A stretch of 64,000 bases of DNA from Candidatus Izemoplasma sp. (GCA_036172455.1 JAXKVY010000004.1:1-64000), one strand, 5' to 3'; positions 52,938-62,154 are shown, counted from the stretch's first letter. Program-made: numbers and translations. The notes: generated by a model not told the origin, from the sequence alone.

Positions 52938-52946
52938 TGCTATACT
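52938..52946 (+). promoter_or_regulatory. Extended -10 promoter of the Ldh_2 gene
   Basis: TGCTATACT is an extended -10 (TGnTATACT) 27 bases upstream of the start at 52974. No good -35 is seen, as is common for extended -10 promoters. Confidence 0.5.
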
Positions 52947-52973
52947 ATTAAGTGAAGAGAAAGGTGGATAATA

Positions 52974-54080
52974 ATGGAAAACAGAACATGGGTCCCCTTT
53001 GATGATGTGGCGAACTTTATGGTTGAAGCATTCGTTAAAATGGGGGTACCAAAATCAGACGCAGTCATCTGCGCAGATGTCTTAATTGAAAGTGATAAAC
53101 GCGGGATCGAGTCACACGGTGTGAATCGTTTTAAGCCAATTTATATTGATCGCTTAGAAGCAAAAATTCAACGCCCAAAAACAGACATCGATACGATAAA
53201 AGAAGGCCCTACAACGGCTGTATTAGATGCTAACCATGGTATGGGAATGGTCGCAAGTCATAAAGCGATGACAATGGCTATTAACAAAGCAAAAACCTAT
53301 GGTATGGGGATGGTAGTTGTGAGAAACTCAACCCACTACGGGATTGCTGGGTACTACGCAACAATGGCAACTCAGGCGGGAATGATTGGTTTTACAGGGA
53401 CGAACGCTCGCCCTAGTATTGCCCCTACATTTGGGATTGAACCGATGTTAGGAACAAATCCCTTCACAGTTGGCTTACCAACAGATGAAGCCTTCCCGTT
53501 TGTTTTAGATTGTGCAACAAGTATCACACAACGGGGTAAGATTGAATACTTTGATAAGATTCATAAAGATACCCCAAAAGGGATGGTTGTAGGTAGTGAT
53601 GGCAAACCTAAAACAGACTCCCATCAGATTTTAAGTGATTTATTAAATGGTGAGGCTGCCCTCGCACCTCTTGGTGGTATTGGCGAGGAATTAGCTGGGT
53701 ATAAAGGCTATGGGTATGCAACGCTTGTTGAAGTCTTAAGTTCAGCTTTAAGCGCAGGAAACTTTTTAAAAGCCTTATCTGGGTATGATGAAGATAAAAA
53801 CAAAAAGCCTTACGGATTAGGACATTATTTTATCGCGATTGATCCAGAAGCATTTATGGGTCTTGACGTATTTAAAAAGACGACCGGTGACATTTTAAGA
53901 GCCTTACGTAATAGTAAAAAAGCCCCTGGTGAACAAAGAATCTATACGGCTGGTGAAAAAGAATATATCGCCCATATGCATCGTCAAGATAGAGGTGTCC
54001 CTTTTACAGAAGGTGTAAAAGAAGATTTTAAAACGGTGAAAGACATGTTAGATTTAGACACAGTTTTACCATTTGAATAA
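52974..54080 (+). CDS. Malate/L-lactate dehydrogenase family (Ldh_2) oxidoreductase
   Basis: ATG 52974 follows AAGGTGG. The 368-residue protein has DKRGIESHGVNRFKPIYIDR (catalytic His region), VVRNSTHYGIAGYYATMATQ, GFTGTNARPSIAPTFGIEPM, LGTNPFTVGLPTDEAFPFVL and AGYKGYGYATLVEVLSSAL. This is the NAD(P)-dependent 2-hydroxyacid dehydrogenase family that includes YlbC, ComC and ureidoglycolate dehydrogenases. The substrate among malate, sulfolactate and similar acids cannot be fixed from sequence. Confidence 0.9.
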   Translation: MENRTWVPFDDVANFMVEAFVKMGVPKSDAVICADVLIESDKRGIESHGVNRFKPIYIDRLEAKIQRPKTDIDTIKEGPTTAVLDANHGMGMVASHKAMTMAINKAKTYGMGMVVVRNSTHYGIAGYYATMATQAGMIGFTGTNARPSIAPTFGIEPMLGTNPFTVGLPTDEAFPFVLDCATSITQRGKIEYFDKIHKDTPKGMVVGSDGKPKTDSHQILSDLLNGEAALAPLGGIGEELAGYKGYGYATLVEVLSSALSAGNFLKALSGYDEDKNKKPYGLGHYFIAIDPEAFMGLDVFKKTTGDILRALRNSKKAPGEQRIYTAGEKEYIAHMHRQDRGVPFTEGVKEDFKTVKDMLDLDTVLPFE

Positions 54081-54123
54081 AGATAGTGAAAAAGTTTATA
54101 TAGTTTGATATAATATAAATAAC

Positions 54124-54172
54124 AAAGCGGTTATGACCTGATGAATAGTCATGACCGCTTTAATTATTTTTT
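54124..54172 (+). terminator. Intrinsic terminator in the leader of the zinc-ribbon gene
   Basis: AAAGCGGTTATGAC and GTCATGACCGCTTT form a 14-bp stem with one mismatch, followed by AATTATTTTTT. TATAAT (54109-54114) lies directly upstream of the stem, and the start codon follows at 54185. It can also end the Ldh_2 transcript. Confidence 0.8.
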
Positions 54173-54184
54173 GGGAGGGAAATA

Positions 54185-54694
54185 ATGATATGTAAACACT
54201 GCGAGGCACCCATTTTAGATGATACAGAAAAATGTCCTGTTTGTGGATATGTCTATGTTAACGAGGTAGAAGAAGCCGATTAGGTTGATCCTCAAATGAT
54301 TGAAGCCCAAATTGAACAAGAACAAGATCATCCGTTTTCATGGGTCTTAGGCGTGCGTAAGATAAGTAAAGCATTGACACCGTTTTTCATTGTGATAACT
54401 ATTTTCATAGTGGGACTTCAGTTAATCGGTATTATTATCGATGAACAGACGGTGACTAACGTCGAGTCAACCATCCCTATCATCACATTTAGTGGAGAAA
54501 CTATTGTACTATCAAATAACCTGAGTACCGCAGGGCTAACCGTAAATCAATCAGGGGGTAATAGTATTATAACTAACGCTTCTACTGGGGTAAAGACGAT
54601 ATCGTTACCTGATGTTGTCATTGATTTAGCACGTAAGAAAAAAATCACGCTTTTTCCAATAAAAAAATCATATCAGATTGATATGATTTTTTAA
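54185..54694 (+). pseudogene. Zinc-ribbon membrane protein gene with an in-frame amber codon
   Basis: ATG 54185 after GGGAGGG begins MICKHCEAPILDDTEKCPVC with GY following, a two-CxxC zinc ribbon. The frame meets TAG at 54281-54283 after EVEEAD and then continues without a break as VDPQMIEAQIEQEQDHPFSW, a membrane helix (FFIVITIFIVGLQLIGIIID) and an extracytoplasmic tail to 54694. One base change from CAG would restore a protein of 169 residues. Such zinc-ribbon/transmembrane proteins are common in Firmicutes with unknown function. The gene's last codons overlap a terminator hairpin (54662-54693). Confidence 0.75.
54662..54693. terminator. Bidirectional terminator between the zinc-ribbon gene and rhomboid
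   Basis: AAAAAATCATATCA-GAT-TGATATGATTTTTT is a 14-bp stem with A and T runs. It lies inside the 3' ends of both convergent genes. Confidence 0.85.
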
Positions 54695-55308
54695 TTGATT
54701 ACTTTAAACACATTCCGTCTAATCAGTATGAACGATAATAAGAATCCACTGATAATGCCACCGACATGACCTAATATACTAATGCCAGGATACAACAAGG
54801 TGAAGATCACATTGATTGCGATTAAGCCTCTAATTGAGGAAATATCACTTTGGTTAACCAAATCTTTACGGTAAATGGTAATATATAATAACGCACCAAG
54901 GATACCGTAAATAGCACCACTTGCGCCAAGACTAACGGCATTTTGTGGGCCAAATAAAATGAATAATCCCGCTAAAATACCACTTCCAAAGTATATGGCA
55001 CTAAATTTCAAACTCCCTATTAGCCGTTCTAAGGCAGTCGATAACACTAAAATTCCTATGAGTAAGTTACCAATTAAATGAAATGTTGAGCCATGTAAAA
55101 ACATCGCGGTTAATAATCGATAATACTCGCCACCTTCAGTTACTAAAGGCGGTAAAATCGCCCCTAATTTAATAAAATTAGTTGTGGTAAAACCACCGGT
55201 TACTATGGTAATAATAAACATGATGATATTTATCCCAATAAGGACTGCCGATACAGGGGAATCTTCCCACACATAGTTCAATCCTTCCCGTCGTCTGAAT
55301 ACACTCAT
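54691..55308 (-). CDS. Rhomboid-family intramembrane serine protease
   Basis: The start at 55308 follows AAAGGAGTGAG; a GTG frame to 55317 is less likely. The 205-residue protein has six hydrophobic segments, the LHGSTFHLIGNLLIGI loop, catalytic Ser in SLGASGAIYGILG and catalytic His in LGHVGGIISGFL. It cleaves transmembrane substrates within the membrane. The targets are unknown. Confidence 0.92.
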   Translation of the reverse strand: MSVFRRREGLNYVWEDSPVSAVLIGINIIMFIITIVTGGFTTTNFIKLGAILPPLVTEGGEYYRLLTAMFLHGSTFHLIGNLLIGILVLSTALERLIGSLKFSAIYFGSGILAGLFILFGPQNAVSLGASGAIYGILGALLYITIYRKDLVNQSDISSIRGLIAINVIFTLLYPGISILGHVGGIISGFLLSFILIRRNVFKVIN

Positions 55309-55406
55309 CAGTCTCACTCCTTTTTTACTATCATTATTATATCACAATAATCATTTTAACATATCAATAAACTATGATAAACTAATAAGTAGAAAGAAGG
55401 TGTGTC

Positions 55407-55844
55407 ATGAAATTTTTTGAATTGATTGATCGTAACATTTATCGACGGGTGATTAATATTGAATATCACAATGACCAAGACGTGTTAATTCATGGGATGA
55501 AAGAAAAAAAGAAAATGAAAATAAATACGAAAGATTCGTATCTTATTGATAATATAAACGAGCATTTATTCAGTCTCTTTTTCAAGCGCCATGTATATTC
55601 AGAAGGGATTGATTCACTCGATGTTGAAATGACGATTCGAATTAAATGTGCTATGCGGCGAGATAAACGTCAGTCATATTCCTTTTTAAATATGGATGTG
55701 AATGATATCATCAAGAATAACACAAACATCGTATTTGCCGGAGTACCACATACCTGTAGTGCCTTACTTAGTAATATAATGATGAGTTTTGGTGAAAACC
55801 CACTCATTTTACCACCCAAATTGAATTTAACCAATGAATCGTAG
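55407..55844 (+). CDS. Unknown 145-aa protein
   Basis: ATG 55407 follows AGAAAGAAGGTG. The protein starts MKFFELIDRNIYRRVINIEY and has a cysteine near PHTCSALLSNIMMSF; it has no signal peptide or membrane segment. The general layout (a beta-rich first half, then a helical C-terminal Cys block) reminds me of DUF2889 proteins, but the match is too weak to assign. It ends in its own terminator. Confidence 0.65.
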   Translation: MKFFELIDRNIYRRVINIEYHNDQDVLIHGMKEKKKMKINTKDSYLIDNINEHLFSLFFKRHVYSEGIDSLDVEMTIRIKCAMRRDKRQSYSFLNMDVNDIIKNNTNIVFAGVPHTCSALLSNIMMSFGENPLILPPKLNLTNES

Positions 55845-55866
55845 ATGATTCTCATCTACGTTTTTT
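55840..55866 (+). terminator. Terminator after the unknown 145-aa gene
   Basis: CGTAGATGA and TCATCTACG form a 9-bp stem with a 3-nt loop, followed by TTTTTT; the stem includes the stop codon. Confidence 0.88.
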
Positions 55867-55883
55867 CTTAGCGGGGTGATTCC

Positions 55884-56846
55884 ATGCCAAAACCATCGTT
55901 AACCTATGCGTTAACTAAAGCCTTTCAACGGTTTATTCCACTCGTTATAGTATATGCGATAATGGTTATGCTTGAAGAGTTGAATACACCGTATAAGCCT
56001 ATATTCGATGATATAAATACAGTCATTGAATGGTTACTTACACCTGTATTAGCAGTTTTAATTGGGTATTATTTAGATCGTACAAAAAGTCTCATTCCAA
56101 ATCTACTCGTAGGGGCACTTGCTGGTGTGTATGGTACCACATTTTTAGGGGGATTACTGGTTGCGTTATCTTATCATATATTATATACGCGTTTAAAACA
56201 CGTATTTAAGATTGAAGGATTACCATTACAACTTATCGTAACTGTATTACAACTTGTCTTGTTTTATGTTGTTATGATTCCTGCGATTCTATCATTACTA
56301 CAGGGCTTAAACAGTTTTTTAAGTTCAATGGCAAACTATGGGGTTGTCATATTAGTTATGATTCTTGCAGGATTTACGGCACTTGATTTAGGTGGACCGT
56401 TTAATAAAGCTGCCTTTAGTTTTACTATGACAGCCTTTTTAGAAGGAGAGTATCATATTGCAGGACCTGTTTTATTAACCACAGGCATACCAGTCTTAGC
56501 CATGGGCGTGATCCATCTATTTCATCCCGCCTTTAAGGAGGCCTATTTATTAGGACATCCTTTAAAAACACTTGTTTTAGGGATTGTTGGTTTAAGTGAA
56601 GGTGCGTTACCCTACGCCGCGAAAAAGCCCTTACCCGTTATACTATCCGGTGTTATTGGGTGCATGATAGCAGCGATGACAGCCGCTTTATTAGGGGTGA
56701 CTAATACACTATTCATCAGTTCAGTGATTGGTGTCGTTGGATCGAATAAGCCCATCTTATGGCTTATGAGTATTGATATTGGTATTATCACAACAATCAT
56801 CAGTTATTATCTTTTACATATAATCCAAAGAAAAAAGGAATCGTAA
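55884..56846 (+). CDS. Stand-alone PTS EIIC-like membrane protein (fructose family)
   Basis: The 320-residue protein has about 9 hydrophobic helices and the fructose-family EIIC motifs: ALDLGGPFNKAAFSFTMTA and GIVGLSEGALPYAAKKPLP with the substrate-binding Glu in GLSEGALP. EIIC forms the sugar channel of a phosphotransferase transporter. No EIIA or EIIB domain is fused or adjacent, so it must use partners elsewhere or has another transport role. GGGGTG precedes the ATG. Confidence 0.82.
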   Translation: MPKPSLTYALTKAFQRFIPLVIVYAIMVMLEELNTPYKPIFDDINTVIEWLLTPVLAVLIGYYLDRTKSLIPNLLVGALAGVYGTTFLGGLLVALSYHILYTRLKHVFKIEGLPLQLIVTVLQLVLFYVVMIPAILSLLQGLNSFLSSMANYGVVILVMILAGFTALDLGGPFNKAAFSFTMTAFLEGEYHIAGPVLLTTGIPVLAMGVIHLFHPAFKEAYLLGHPLKTLVLGIVGLSEGALPYAAKKPLPVILSGVIGCMIAAMTAALLGVTNTLFISSVIGVVGSNKPILWLMSIDIGIITTIISYYLLHIIQRKKES

Positions 56847-56870
56847 TCTAATTTGATGATTCCTTTTGTT
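56832..56870. terminator. Terminator between convergent genes
   Basis: AAAAGGAATC and GATTCCTTTT pair around a 15-nt loop that includes both stop codons. A and T runs allow function on both strands. Confidence 0.75.
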
Positions 56871-57099
56871 TATAATAAAACTCTTTTAATGCGATATCTT
56901 TCCGTTCTGTTTCACATGCTTCTTCAGATGCATGATTATCATATTTCACAGAACATGACCCAGCAGCATGACAACTTGCACATTCAAATAATGGTTTATC
57001 ATCATTTGGTGGCTTTGTATCATTATTCCACTTGTAACTTAATATATAGAGTGTAATCACCACGCCAAGGAGTAATGCAACGATTAAGAAATTACCCAT
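56848..57099 (-). CDS. Small Cys-rich single-pass membrane protein
   Basis: The start at 57099 follows GAGGTGATAATT. The 83-residue protein has one N-terminal membrane helix (FLIVALLLGVVITLYILSY) and a soluble tail with FECASCHAAGSCSVKYDNH and one more Cys. The pattern resembles FeoB-associated Cys-rich membrane proteins, but no feo gene is next to it. It might bind metal or take part in redox chemistry at the membrane. Confidence 0.6.
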   Translation of the reverse strand: MGNFLIVALLLGVVITLYILSYKWNNDTKPPNDDKPLFECASCHAAGSCSVKYDNHASEEACETERKDIALKEFYYKQKESSN

Positions 57100-57278
57100 A
57101 ATTATCACCTCGTAATTTGATTATAGCACTAAAACTAGCAATCATTAACTGAGATGCTAAAAAATATGCTTTATAATTTATATATTTTCTAAATTATAGT
57201 ATAATACTAATGTATTCAAATAAAGAGATATTTTTTTATTTTTCTCTTAATTATAAAAAATCTAATAAGGAGGCAGTT

Positions 57279-58364
57279 ATGCTTACAAAGAAATTTGATC
57301 CATTGAAAAAGAAAATTTTTCAAGTATTAGATCATGAAGGGAATATTACTGATGAAAAACTCGTTCCCAAGATTGATGATGAAACATTGCTTAAAATGTA
57401 CAAAACAATGTTACTAGGACGTATTGCTGATACAAAAGCATTGCAATACCAACGCCAAGGTCGGATGTTAACATATGCACCGATTAAAGGACAAGAAGCG
57501 GCGCATACAGCGCCTATTGCAGCATTAGATAAGAAAGACTGGATGGTCCCAGCGTTCCGTGAAATGGCGGGAATGCTATATAAAGGAGCCGACTTAGAAA
57601 AACTATATCTTTATTGGTATGGGAATGAAGAAGGAAATCATTTTGATGAAGAGTTAAGAATCTTGCCAATTAGTGTGCCAATCGCATCACAAATTAACCA
57701 TGGTGCGGGGGTTGCGTATGCGGCAAAATATAAAGGTGACAAAGAAGTTGCGGTTGCTTTTGTTGGTGATGGTGGAAGTAGTCATGGTGAATTCCATGAA
57801 GGATTAAACTTTGCGGCAACAACACAAAGTCCACTGATTGTCATTATACAAAATAATCAATGGGCAATCTCTACGCCACGTGAAGCACAGTCAAAAGCAC
57901 AAAACCTAGCATCTAAAGGGATTGGATATGGTGTCCCAAGCATCTTAGTCGATGGGAACGATCCATTGGCGATGTTTGCGGCTGTTAAAGAAGCACGTGA
58001 ACGTGCTATTAATGGCAACGGACCTACTTTAATCGAAGCGTTAACTTACCGGTTAGGACCACATACAACCAGTGATGACCCAACGATTTATCGTGATGAT
58101 GATGACTTAAAATATTGGGAAAAACGCGATCCTATTATCCGTTTTAAAAAGTATTTAATTGATAAAGAATTATTAACTGAAGAAGAAGACGAAAAACTTC
58201 AAAAAGAATACAAAGACTTTTCAAATAAAACATTCAAGAAAGTTGAAAAATCAGGTCTTGTACCACTTGAAGATGTCTTCAATTATACGTATGCAGAATT
58301 ACCAAAAGACTTAAAAGAACAGCTTGCTTTGCATAAAAAACTTGCTGAAAGTGAGGCGAAATAA
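57279..58364 (+). CDS. pdhA: Pyruvate dehydrogenase E1 component, alpha subunit
   Basis: ATG 57279 follows AAGGAGGCAG; the longer frame to 57210 lacks a site. The 361-residue protein has MLLGRIADTKALQYQRQGRM, FREMAGMLYKGADLEKLYLY, the thiamin diphosphate motif AFVGDGGSSHGEFHEGLNFA ending in NNQWAIS, and YRLGPHTTSDDPTIYRDDDD (phosphorylation-loop-like region). With PdhB it decarboxylates pyruvate and reductively acetylates the E2 lipoyl group. First gene of a four-gene operon. Confidence 0.95.
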   Translation: MLTKKFDPLKKKIFQVLDHEGNITDEKLVPKIDDETLLKMYKTMLLGRIADTKALQYQRQGRMLTYAPIKGQEAAHTAPIAALDKKDWMVPAFREMAGMLYKGADLEKLYLYWYGNEEGNHFDEELRILPISVPIASQINHGAGVAYAAKYKGDKEVAVAFVGDGGSSHGEFHEGLNFAATTQSPLIVIIQNNQWAISTPREAQSKAQNLASKGIGYGVPSILVDGNDPLAMFAAVKEARERAINGNGPTLIEALTYRLGPHTTSDDPTIYRDDDDLKYWEKRDPIIRFKKYLIDKELLTEEEDEKLQKEYKDFSNKTFKKVEKSGLVPLEDVFNYTYAELPKDLKEQLALHKKLAESEAK

Positions 58365-58365
58365 C

Positions 58366-59343
58366 ATGGCTGTACAAACAGTATTAAGCGCAATTAATCA
58401 AACGCTATTTGAACAAATGAAAAAAGATGACAGTGTTGTTGTCTTTGGTGAAGATGTTGGATTTGAAGGTGGCGTATTCCGTGCAACAAAAGGACTCCAA
58501 CAGGAATTCGGTAAAGACCGTAGTTTTGATTCACCCCTTGCAGAAAGTGCGATTATCGGTAGTGCTATTGGGATGGCAGTTAATGGTTTAAAGCCAGTTG
58601 TCGAAATCCAATTTAGTGGATTTATGTTCCCAGGGTATAACCAAATCGTTGCTCATGCAGCACGGTATCGTAACCGGACACGGGGATTATATAACGTCCC
58701 AATGGTTATTCGTATGCCATATGGTGGAGGCATCCGTGCACTCGAGCATCATAGTGAAAGTTTAGAAACGTTATTTGCTCATATTCCAGGGTTAAAAGTG
58801 GTTATTCCATCAACCCCATATGATGCGAAAGGCTTATTAACAAGTGCGATTCAAGATCCAGATCCGGTTATCTTTATGGAACCTAAACGGATTTATCGAG
58901 CATTCAAACAAGAATTACCAGATAAAGAATTTAAAGTCCCAATTGGTAAAGCAAAAACACTTAAAAAAGGTGAAGACATTACTGTCGTTGCTTGGGGCGC
59001 ATTAGTACGTGAAACTGAAAAAGCAATCAAAGGCTTAGAAGATGAAGGTATTGATGTTGAATTAATCGATTTAAGAACAATTCAACCCTATGATAAAGAA
59101 GCAATTGCCAACAGTGTCAAGAAAACAGGACGTTTACTTGTTGTGCATGAAGCGGTTAAATCATTTGGGCCTGGTGCTGAAATCATTTCGATGATTAATG
59201 AAAAAGCATTCCTTTATTTAGAAGCACCACCAACACGTTTAACGGGACCAGACATTACTGTCCCGCTACCTAAAGGAGAACATCACTTTATCATCTCACC
59301 AGAACGGATTCGTGCTAAAATCAAAGAAGTCATGGCATTTTAA
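58366..59343 (+). CDS. pdhB: Pyruvate dehydrogenase E1 component, beta subunit
   Basis: The start ATG 58366 lies one base after the pdhA stop, with GAGGCGA upstream. The 325-residue protein has VVVFGEDVGFEGGVFRATKG, FDSPLAESAIIGSAIGMAVN, RMPYGGGIRALEHHSESLET and the C-terminal transketolase domain VVHEAVKSFGPGAEIISMIN. It completes the ThDP site with PdhA. Length and motifs are normal. Confidence 0.95.
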   Translation: MAVQTVLSAINQTLFEQMKKDDSVVVFGEDVGFEGGVFRATKGLQQEFGKDRSFDSPLAESAIIGSAIGMAVNGLKPVVEIQFSGFMFPGYNQIVAHAARYRNRTRGLYNVPMVIRMPYGGGIRALEHHSESLETLFAHIPGLKVVIPSTPYDAKGLLTSAIQDPDPVIFMEPKRIYRAFKQELPDKEFKVPIGKAKTLKKGEDITVVAWGALVRETEKAIKGLEDEGIDVELIDLRTIQPYDKEAIANSVKKTGRLLVVHEAVKSFGPGAEIISMINEKAFLYLEAPPTRLTGPDITVPLPKGEHHFIISPERIRAKIKEVMAF

Positions 59344-59356
59344 GGAGTGATGACAA

Positions 59357-60691
59357 ATGAATTTTAAATTTGCAGATATTGGAGAAGGGATACACGAAGG
59401 TGTGATCCTTGAATGGAAATACAAAGTTGGTGACACGATTGAAGAAGGTGAAACCTTAGTCATCGTTGAAACAGACAAAGTTAACGCAGAAATTCCAAGT
59501 CCTGTGACCGGTGACATTAAAACACTCGGACCTGATGCAGGCGAAGAGATACATGTCGGAGAAACCTTAGCTATCATTGATGATGGCGAAGGTGATGACG
59601 AGGATGAAGCAGCAACTGTTAAAGATTCAGATCAGAAAGATGATACATCAAATGATGAATCATCTAGCGAAAGCGCTGAAGAAGAAAAAGGAGCAGGCGT
59701 TGTTGGATCGATTGAAGTCTCAAACGATGTGATCGCATCATCGACTGAAGGTGAAGAAGAAGACGAAGAAATCGTTAATAAACGTGTCCTTGCTACACCT
59801 GTCGCAAGAAAACTCGCCAAAGATTTAGGAGTTGACATAAAAACGATTAAAGGCTCAGGTAAAAATGGTCGTGTCATGAAAGATGACATCTACCAAGCAG
59901 CTGAGAAAAATGGACCGCAATCTGATAAAGAAACCTCATCAAAAGGGTCTAAGCGTATCCAAGTCGATGCGTCTTTACCAAACTTTGATGAAAACCGTAC
60001 ACGTCGTGAAAAAATCTCTAAATTACGTCAGACTATCGCCGACAATATGACCACATCTAAAACAGTCATACCACATACAACGGTTATGGATGAAGTCATT
60101 GTAGAAGCGTTAGTACAGTTTAGAGAAGAGAATAAATCCTTAGCAAAAGAACGCGATGTCCATATGACTTACATGCCATTTATTATTAAGGCATTAACGA
60201 AAACATTAGAAGAGTATCCACGTTTTAATAGTAGTTTTGATTATGACAAAAGTGAAATTATTTATAAAAACTATATGAATATTGGTGTCGCAGTTGATAC
60301 CCCTGATGGGTTAATTGTACCTAATATTAAAGATGCCGATAAACGTGGTGTCTTTGGTCTTGCCAAAGAATTAAGTACGCTTAAAGAAAAAGCAAATAAT
60401 AAGAAAATTCAATTAGAAGACTTACGTGATGGCACCATCAGTATTACCAATTATGGTGTTTTCGATTCAACATTCGGTGCCCCTGTCATTAAGTATCCAG
60501 AAGTGGCAATTCTCGGAATCGGACGTATTTCTGAAAAACCTGTTGCGGTTGACGGAGAAGTCGTTATAAAACATGTCTTACCACTTTCATTATCCATTGA
60601 TCATCGTGTCATTGATGGTGGCGACGCAGGACGCTTCTTAAGAACCTTTAAATCGTACTTGAAAAACCCAATGTTACTCTTGTTGAGTTAG
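59357..60691 (+). CDS. pdhC: Dihydrolipoamide acetyltransferase (E2) of pyruvate dehydrogenase
   Basis: The 444-residue protein has one lipoyl domain (1-78) with the lipoylated Lys in VETDKVNAEIPSP, a very acidic linker (about 79-140), an E3-binding domain (TPVARKLAKDLGVDIKTIKG near 148-185) and a catalytic domain (about 210-444) with SIDHRVIDGGDAGRFL (His and Asp of the active site). It passes acetyl groups to CoA and forms the complex core. AAGGAGTGATG precedes the start. Confidence 0.95.
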   Translation: MNFKFADIGEGIHEGVILEWKYKVGDTIEEGETLVIVETDKVNAEIPSPVTGDIKTLGPDAGEEIHVGETLAIIDDGEGDDEDEAATVKDSDQKDDTSNDESSSESAEEEKGAGVVGSIEVSNDVIASSTEGEEEDEEIVNKRVLATPVARKLAKDLGVDIKTIKGSGKNGRVMKDDIYQAAEKNGPQSDKETSSKGSKRIQVDASLPNFDENRTRREKISKLRQTIADNMTTSKTVIPHTTVMDEVIVEALVQFREENKSLAKERDVHMTYMPFIIKALTKTLEEYPRFNSSFDYDKSEIIYKNYMNIGVAVDTPDGLIVPNIKDADKRGVFGLAKELSTLKEKANNKKIQLEDLRDGTISITNYGVFDSTFGAPVIKYPEVAILGIGRISEKPVAVDGEVVIKHVLPLSLSIDHRVIDGGDAGRFLRTFKSYLKNPMLLLLS

Positions 60692-60699
60692 GTGATTGT

Positions 60700-62076
60700 A
60701 TGAAATCTTATGACATCATAATACTTGGTGGTGGGCCAGGAGGATATGTGGCCGCCATCAAAGCAGCGCAAGAAGATATGAAAGTCGCCTTAATTGAAAA
60801 AGATGTTGTTGGCGGTGTGTGTCTGAACTGGGGATGTATCCCAACGAAGGCAATGCTTAAAACAGCGAAAGTGTATTCACAATTTATGCACGCAAGCGAC
60901 TATGGTTTAAAAATTAGTGATACAAGTGTTGTTGAAGTAGACTTAAAAGCCATTAAAAAACGTAAAGATAAAATCGTTAAACGGTTAACAAATGGTGTAA
61001 AAGGATTACTCAAGAAAAATGGTGTAGATGTATATAACGGATTTGGCGAAGTCAAAGATCCGCATACCGTGACTGTGAATGATGAGACATTAGAAACAAA
61101 GAAACTCATCTTAGCAACCGGGTCACATCCATTTATACCACCGATTGAAGGATTAAAAGATGCTGTAGAAAGTGCTCGTGCAGTCACGGCTAAAGGTGTC
61201 TTAGAGCTTGAAGAACTCCCGAAAACAATGACTGTTATTGGTGGCGGAGTTATCGGTGTAGAATTCGCAACACTCTATAGTAATCTAGGGACAAAAGTCA
61301 CTGTGGTTGAAATGGAAGACAGGATTTTAACATTAATTGATGACGATATTCGTGATCAATATATGAAACTCTTCCTAAACGACAATATTGATTTGAAACT
61401 AAACGCGAAAGTGACAAAAGTCAACGATGACCAAGTGACTTATGAATTTGATGGTCAGGAACATACCGTACAAAGTGATAAAATTCTTGTATCCATTGGT
61501 ACCCGTCCTAACATGAAAGGTCTTGAAGCATTAGACCTTGAAATGACCGAAAACGGTGTCAAAACGAACGATAAATTAGAAACCAATATTGAGGACGTTT
61601 ACGCTATAGGTGACATGAATGGTAAAGCTATGCTTGCCCATGTTGCCAGTAAAGAAGGCATCGTTGCGGTTGAAAATATCGCTGGTAAAAAAACCCACAT
61701 TGATTACTTTAAAGTACCGAGTGGCATTTACGGTTTCCCTGAAATCGCTTATGTTGGGGTAACCGAACAACAAGCAAAAGCACAGGGGATCGACTATATC
61801 GTTTCACAGTTCCCACTTAGTGCGAATGGTAAAGCATTAGCAGAAGGGGAAAGTGATGGACTCATTAAGTTGATCGCAGCCAAGAAATATAATGAATTAA
61901 TTGGGATGCATATCTTAAGTCCAAATGCGACAGATATGATCAGTGAAGGTGTGATTGCGATGGAATTAGAATCTACTGCAGACGAAATTGCAGCAAGTAT
62001 ACATCCGCATCCAACACTCTCTGAATCAATCATGGAGGCAGCTCACGGTGTGGTAGATAAACCAATTCACTTATAA
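60700..62076 (+). CDS. pdhD: Dihydrolipoamide dehydrogenase (E3)
   Basis: The 458-residue flavoprotein has DIIILGGGPGGYVAAIKAAQ (FAD binding), the redox disulfide GGVCLNWGCIPTKAML, TVIGGGVIGVEFATLYSNLG (NAD binding), VYAIGDMNGKAMLAHVASKE and the C-terminal HPHPTLSESIMEAAHG with the catalytic His-Glu pair. It reoxidises the lipoyl group with NAD+. No lipoyl domain is fused to it. Last gene of the operon, closed by a terminator. Confidence 0.95.
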   Translation: MKSYDIIILGGGPGGYVAAIKAAQEDMKVALIEKDVVGGVCLNWGCIPTKAMLKTAKVYSQFMHASDYGLKISDTSVVEVDLKAIKKRKDKIVKRLTNGVKGLLKKNGVDVYNGFGEVKDPHTVTVNDETLETKKLILATGSHPFIPPIEGLKDAVESARAVTAKGVLELEELPKTMTVIGGGVIGVEFATLYSNLGTKVTVVEMEDRILTLIDDDIRDQYMKLFLNDNIDLKLNAKVTKVNDDQVTYEFDGQEHTVQSDKILVSIGTRPNMKGLEALDLEMTENGVKTNDKLETNIEDVYAIGDMNGKAMLAHVASKEGIVAVENIAGKKTHIDYFKVPSGIYGFPEIAYVGVTEQQAKAQGIDYIVSQFPLSANGKALAEGESDGLIKLIAAKKYNELIGMHILSPNATDMISEGVIAMELESTADEIAASIHPHPTLSESIMEAAHGVVDKPIHL

Positions 62077-62123
62077 ATATATCCATCCTATTCCCGTCGG
62101 GACGACCCGATACGAATAGTCTT

Positions 62124-62154
62124 AAAACCAGCTTGTAAAGAGCTGGTTTTTTTA
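62124..62154 (+). terminator. Terminator of the pyruvate dehydrogenase operon
   Basis: AAAACCAGCT and AGCTGGTTTT form a perfect 10-bp stem with a TGTAAAG loop and TTTT behind. Confidence 0.9.

Noticed and set aside
54281-54283. Recoded amber (pyrrolysine or read-through)
   Set aside because: No pyl genes or stimulatory element are seen. A CAG to TAG mutation is the simpler reading.
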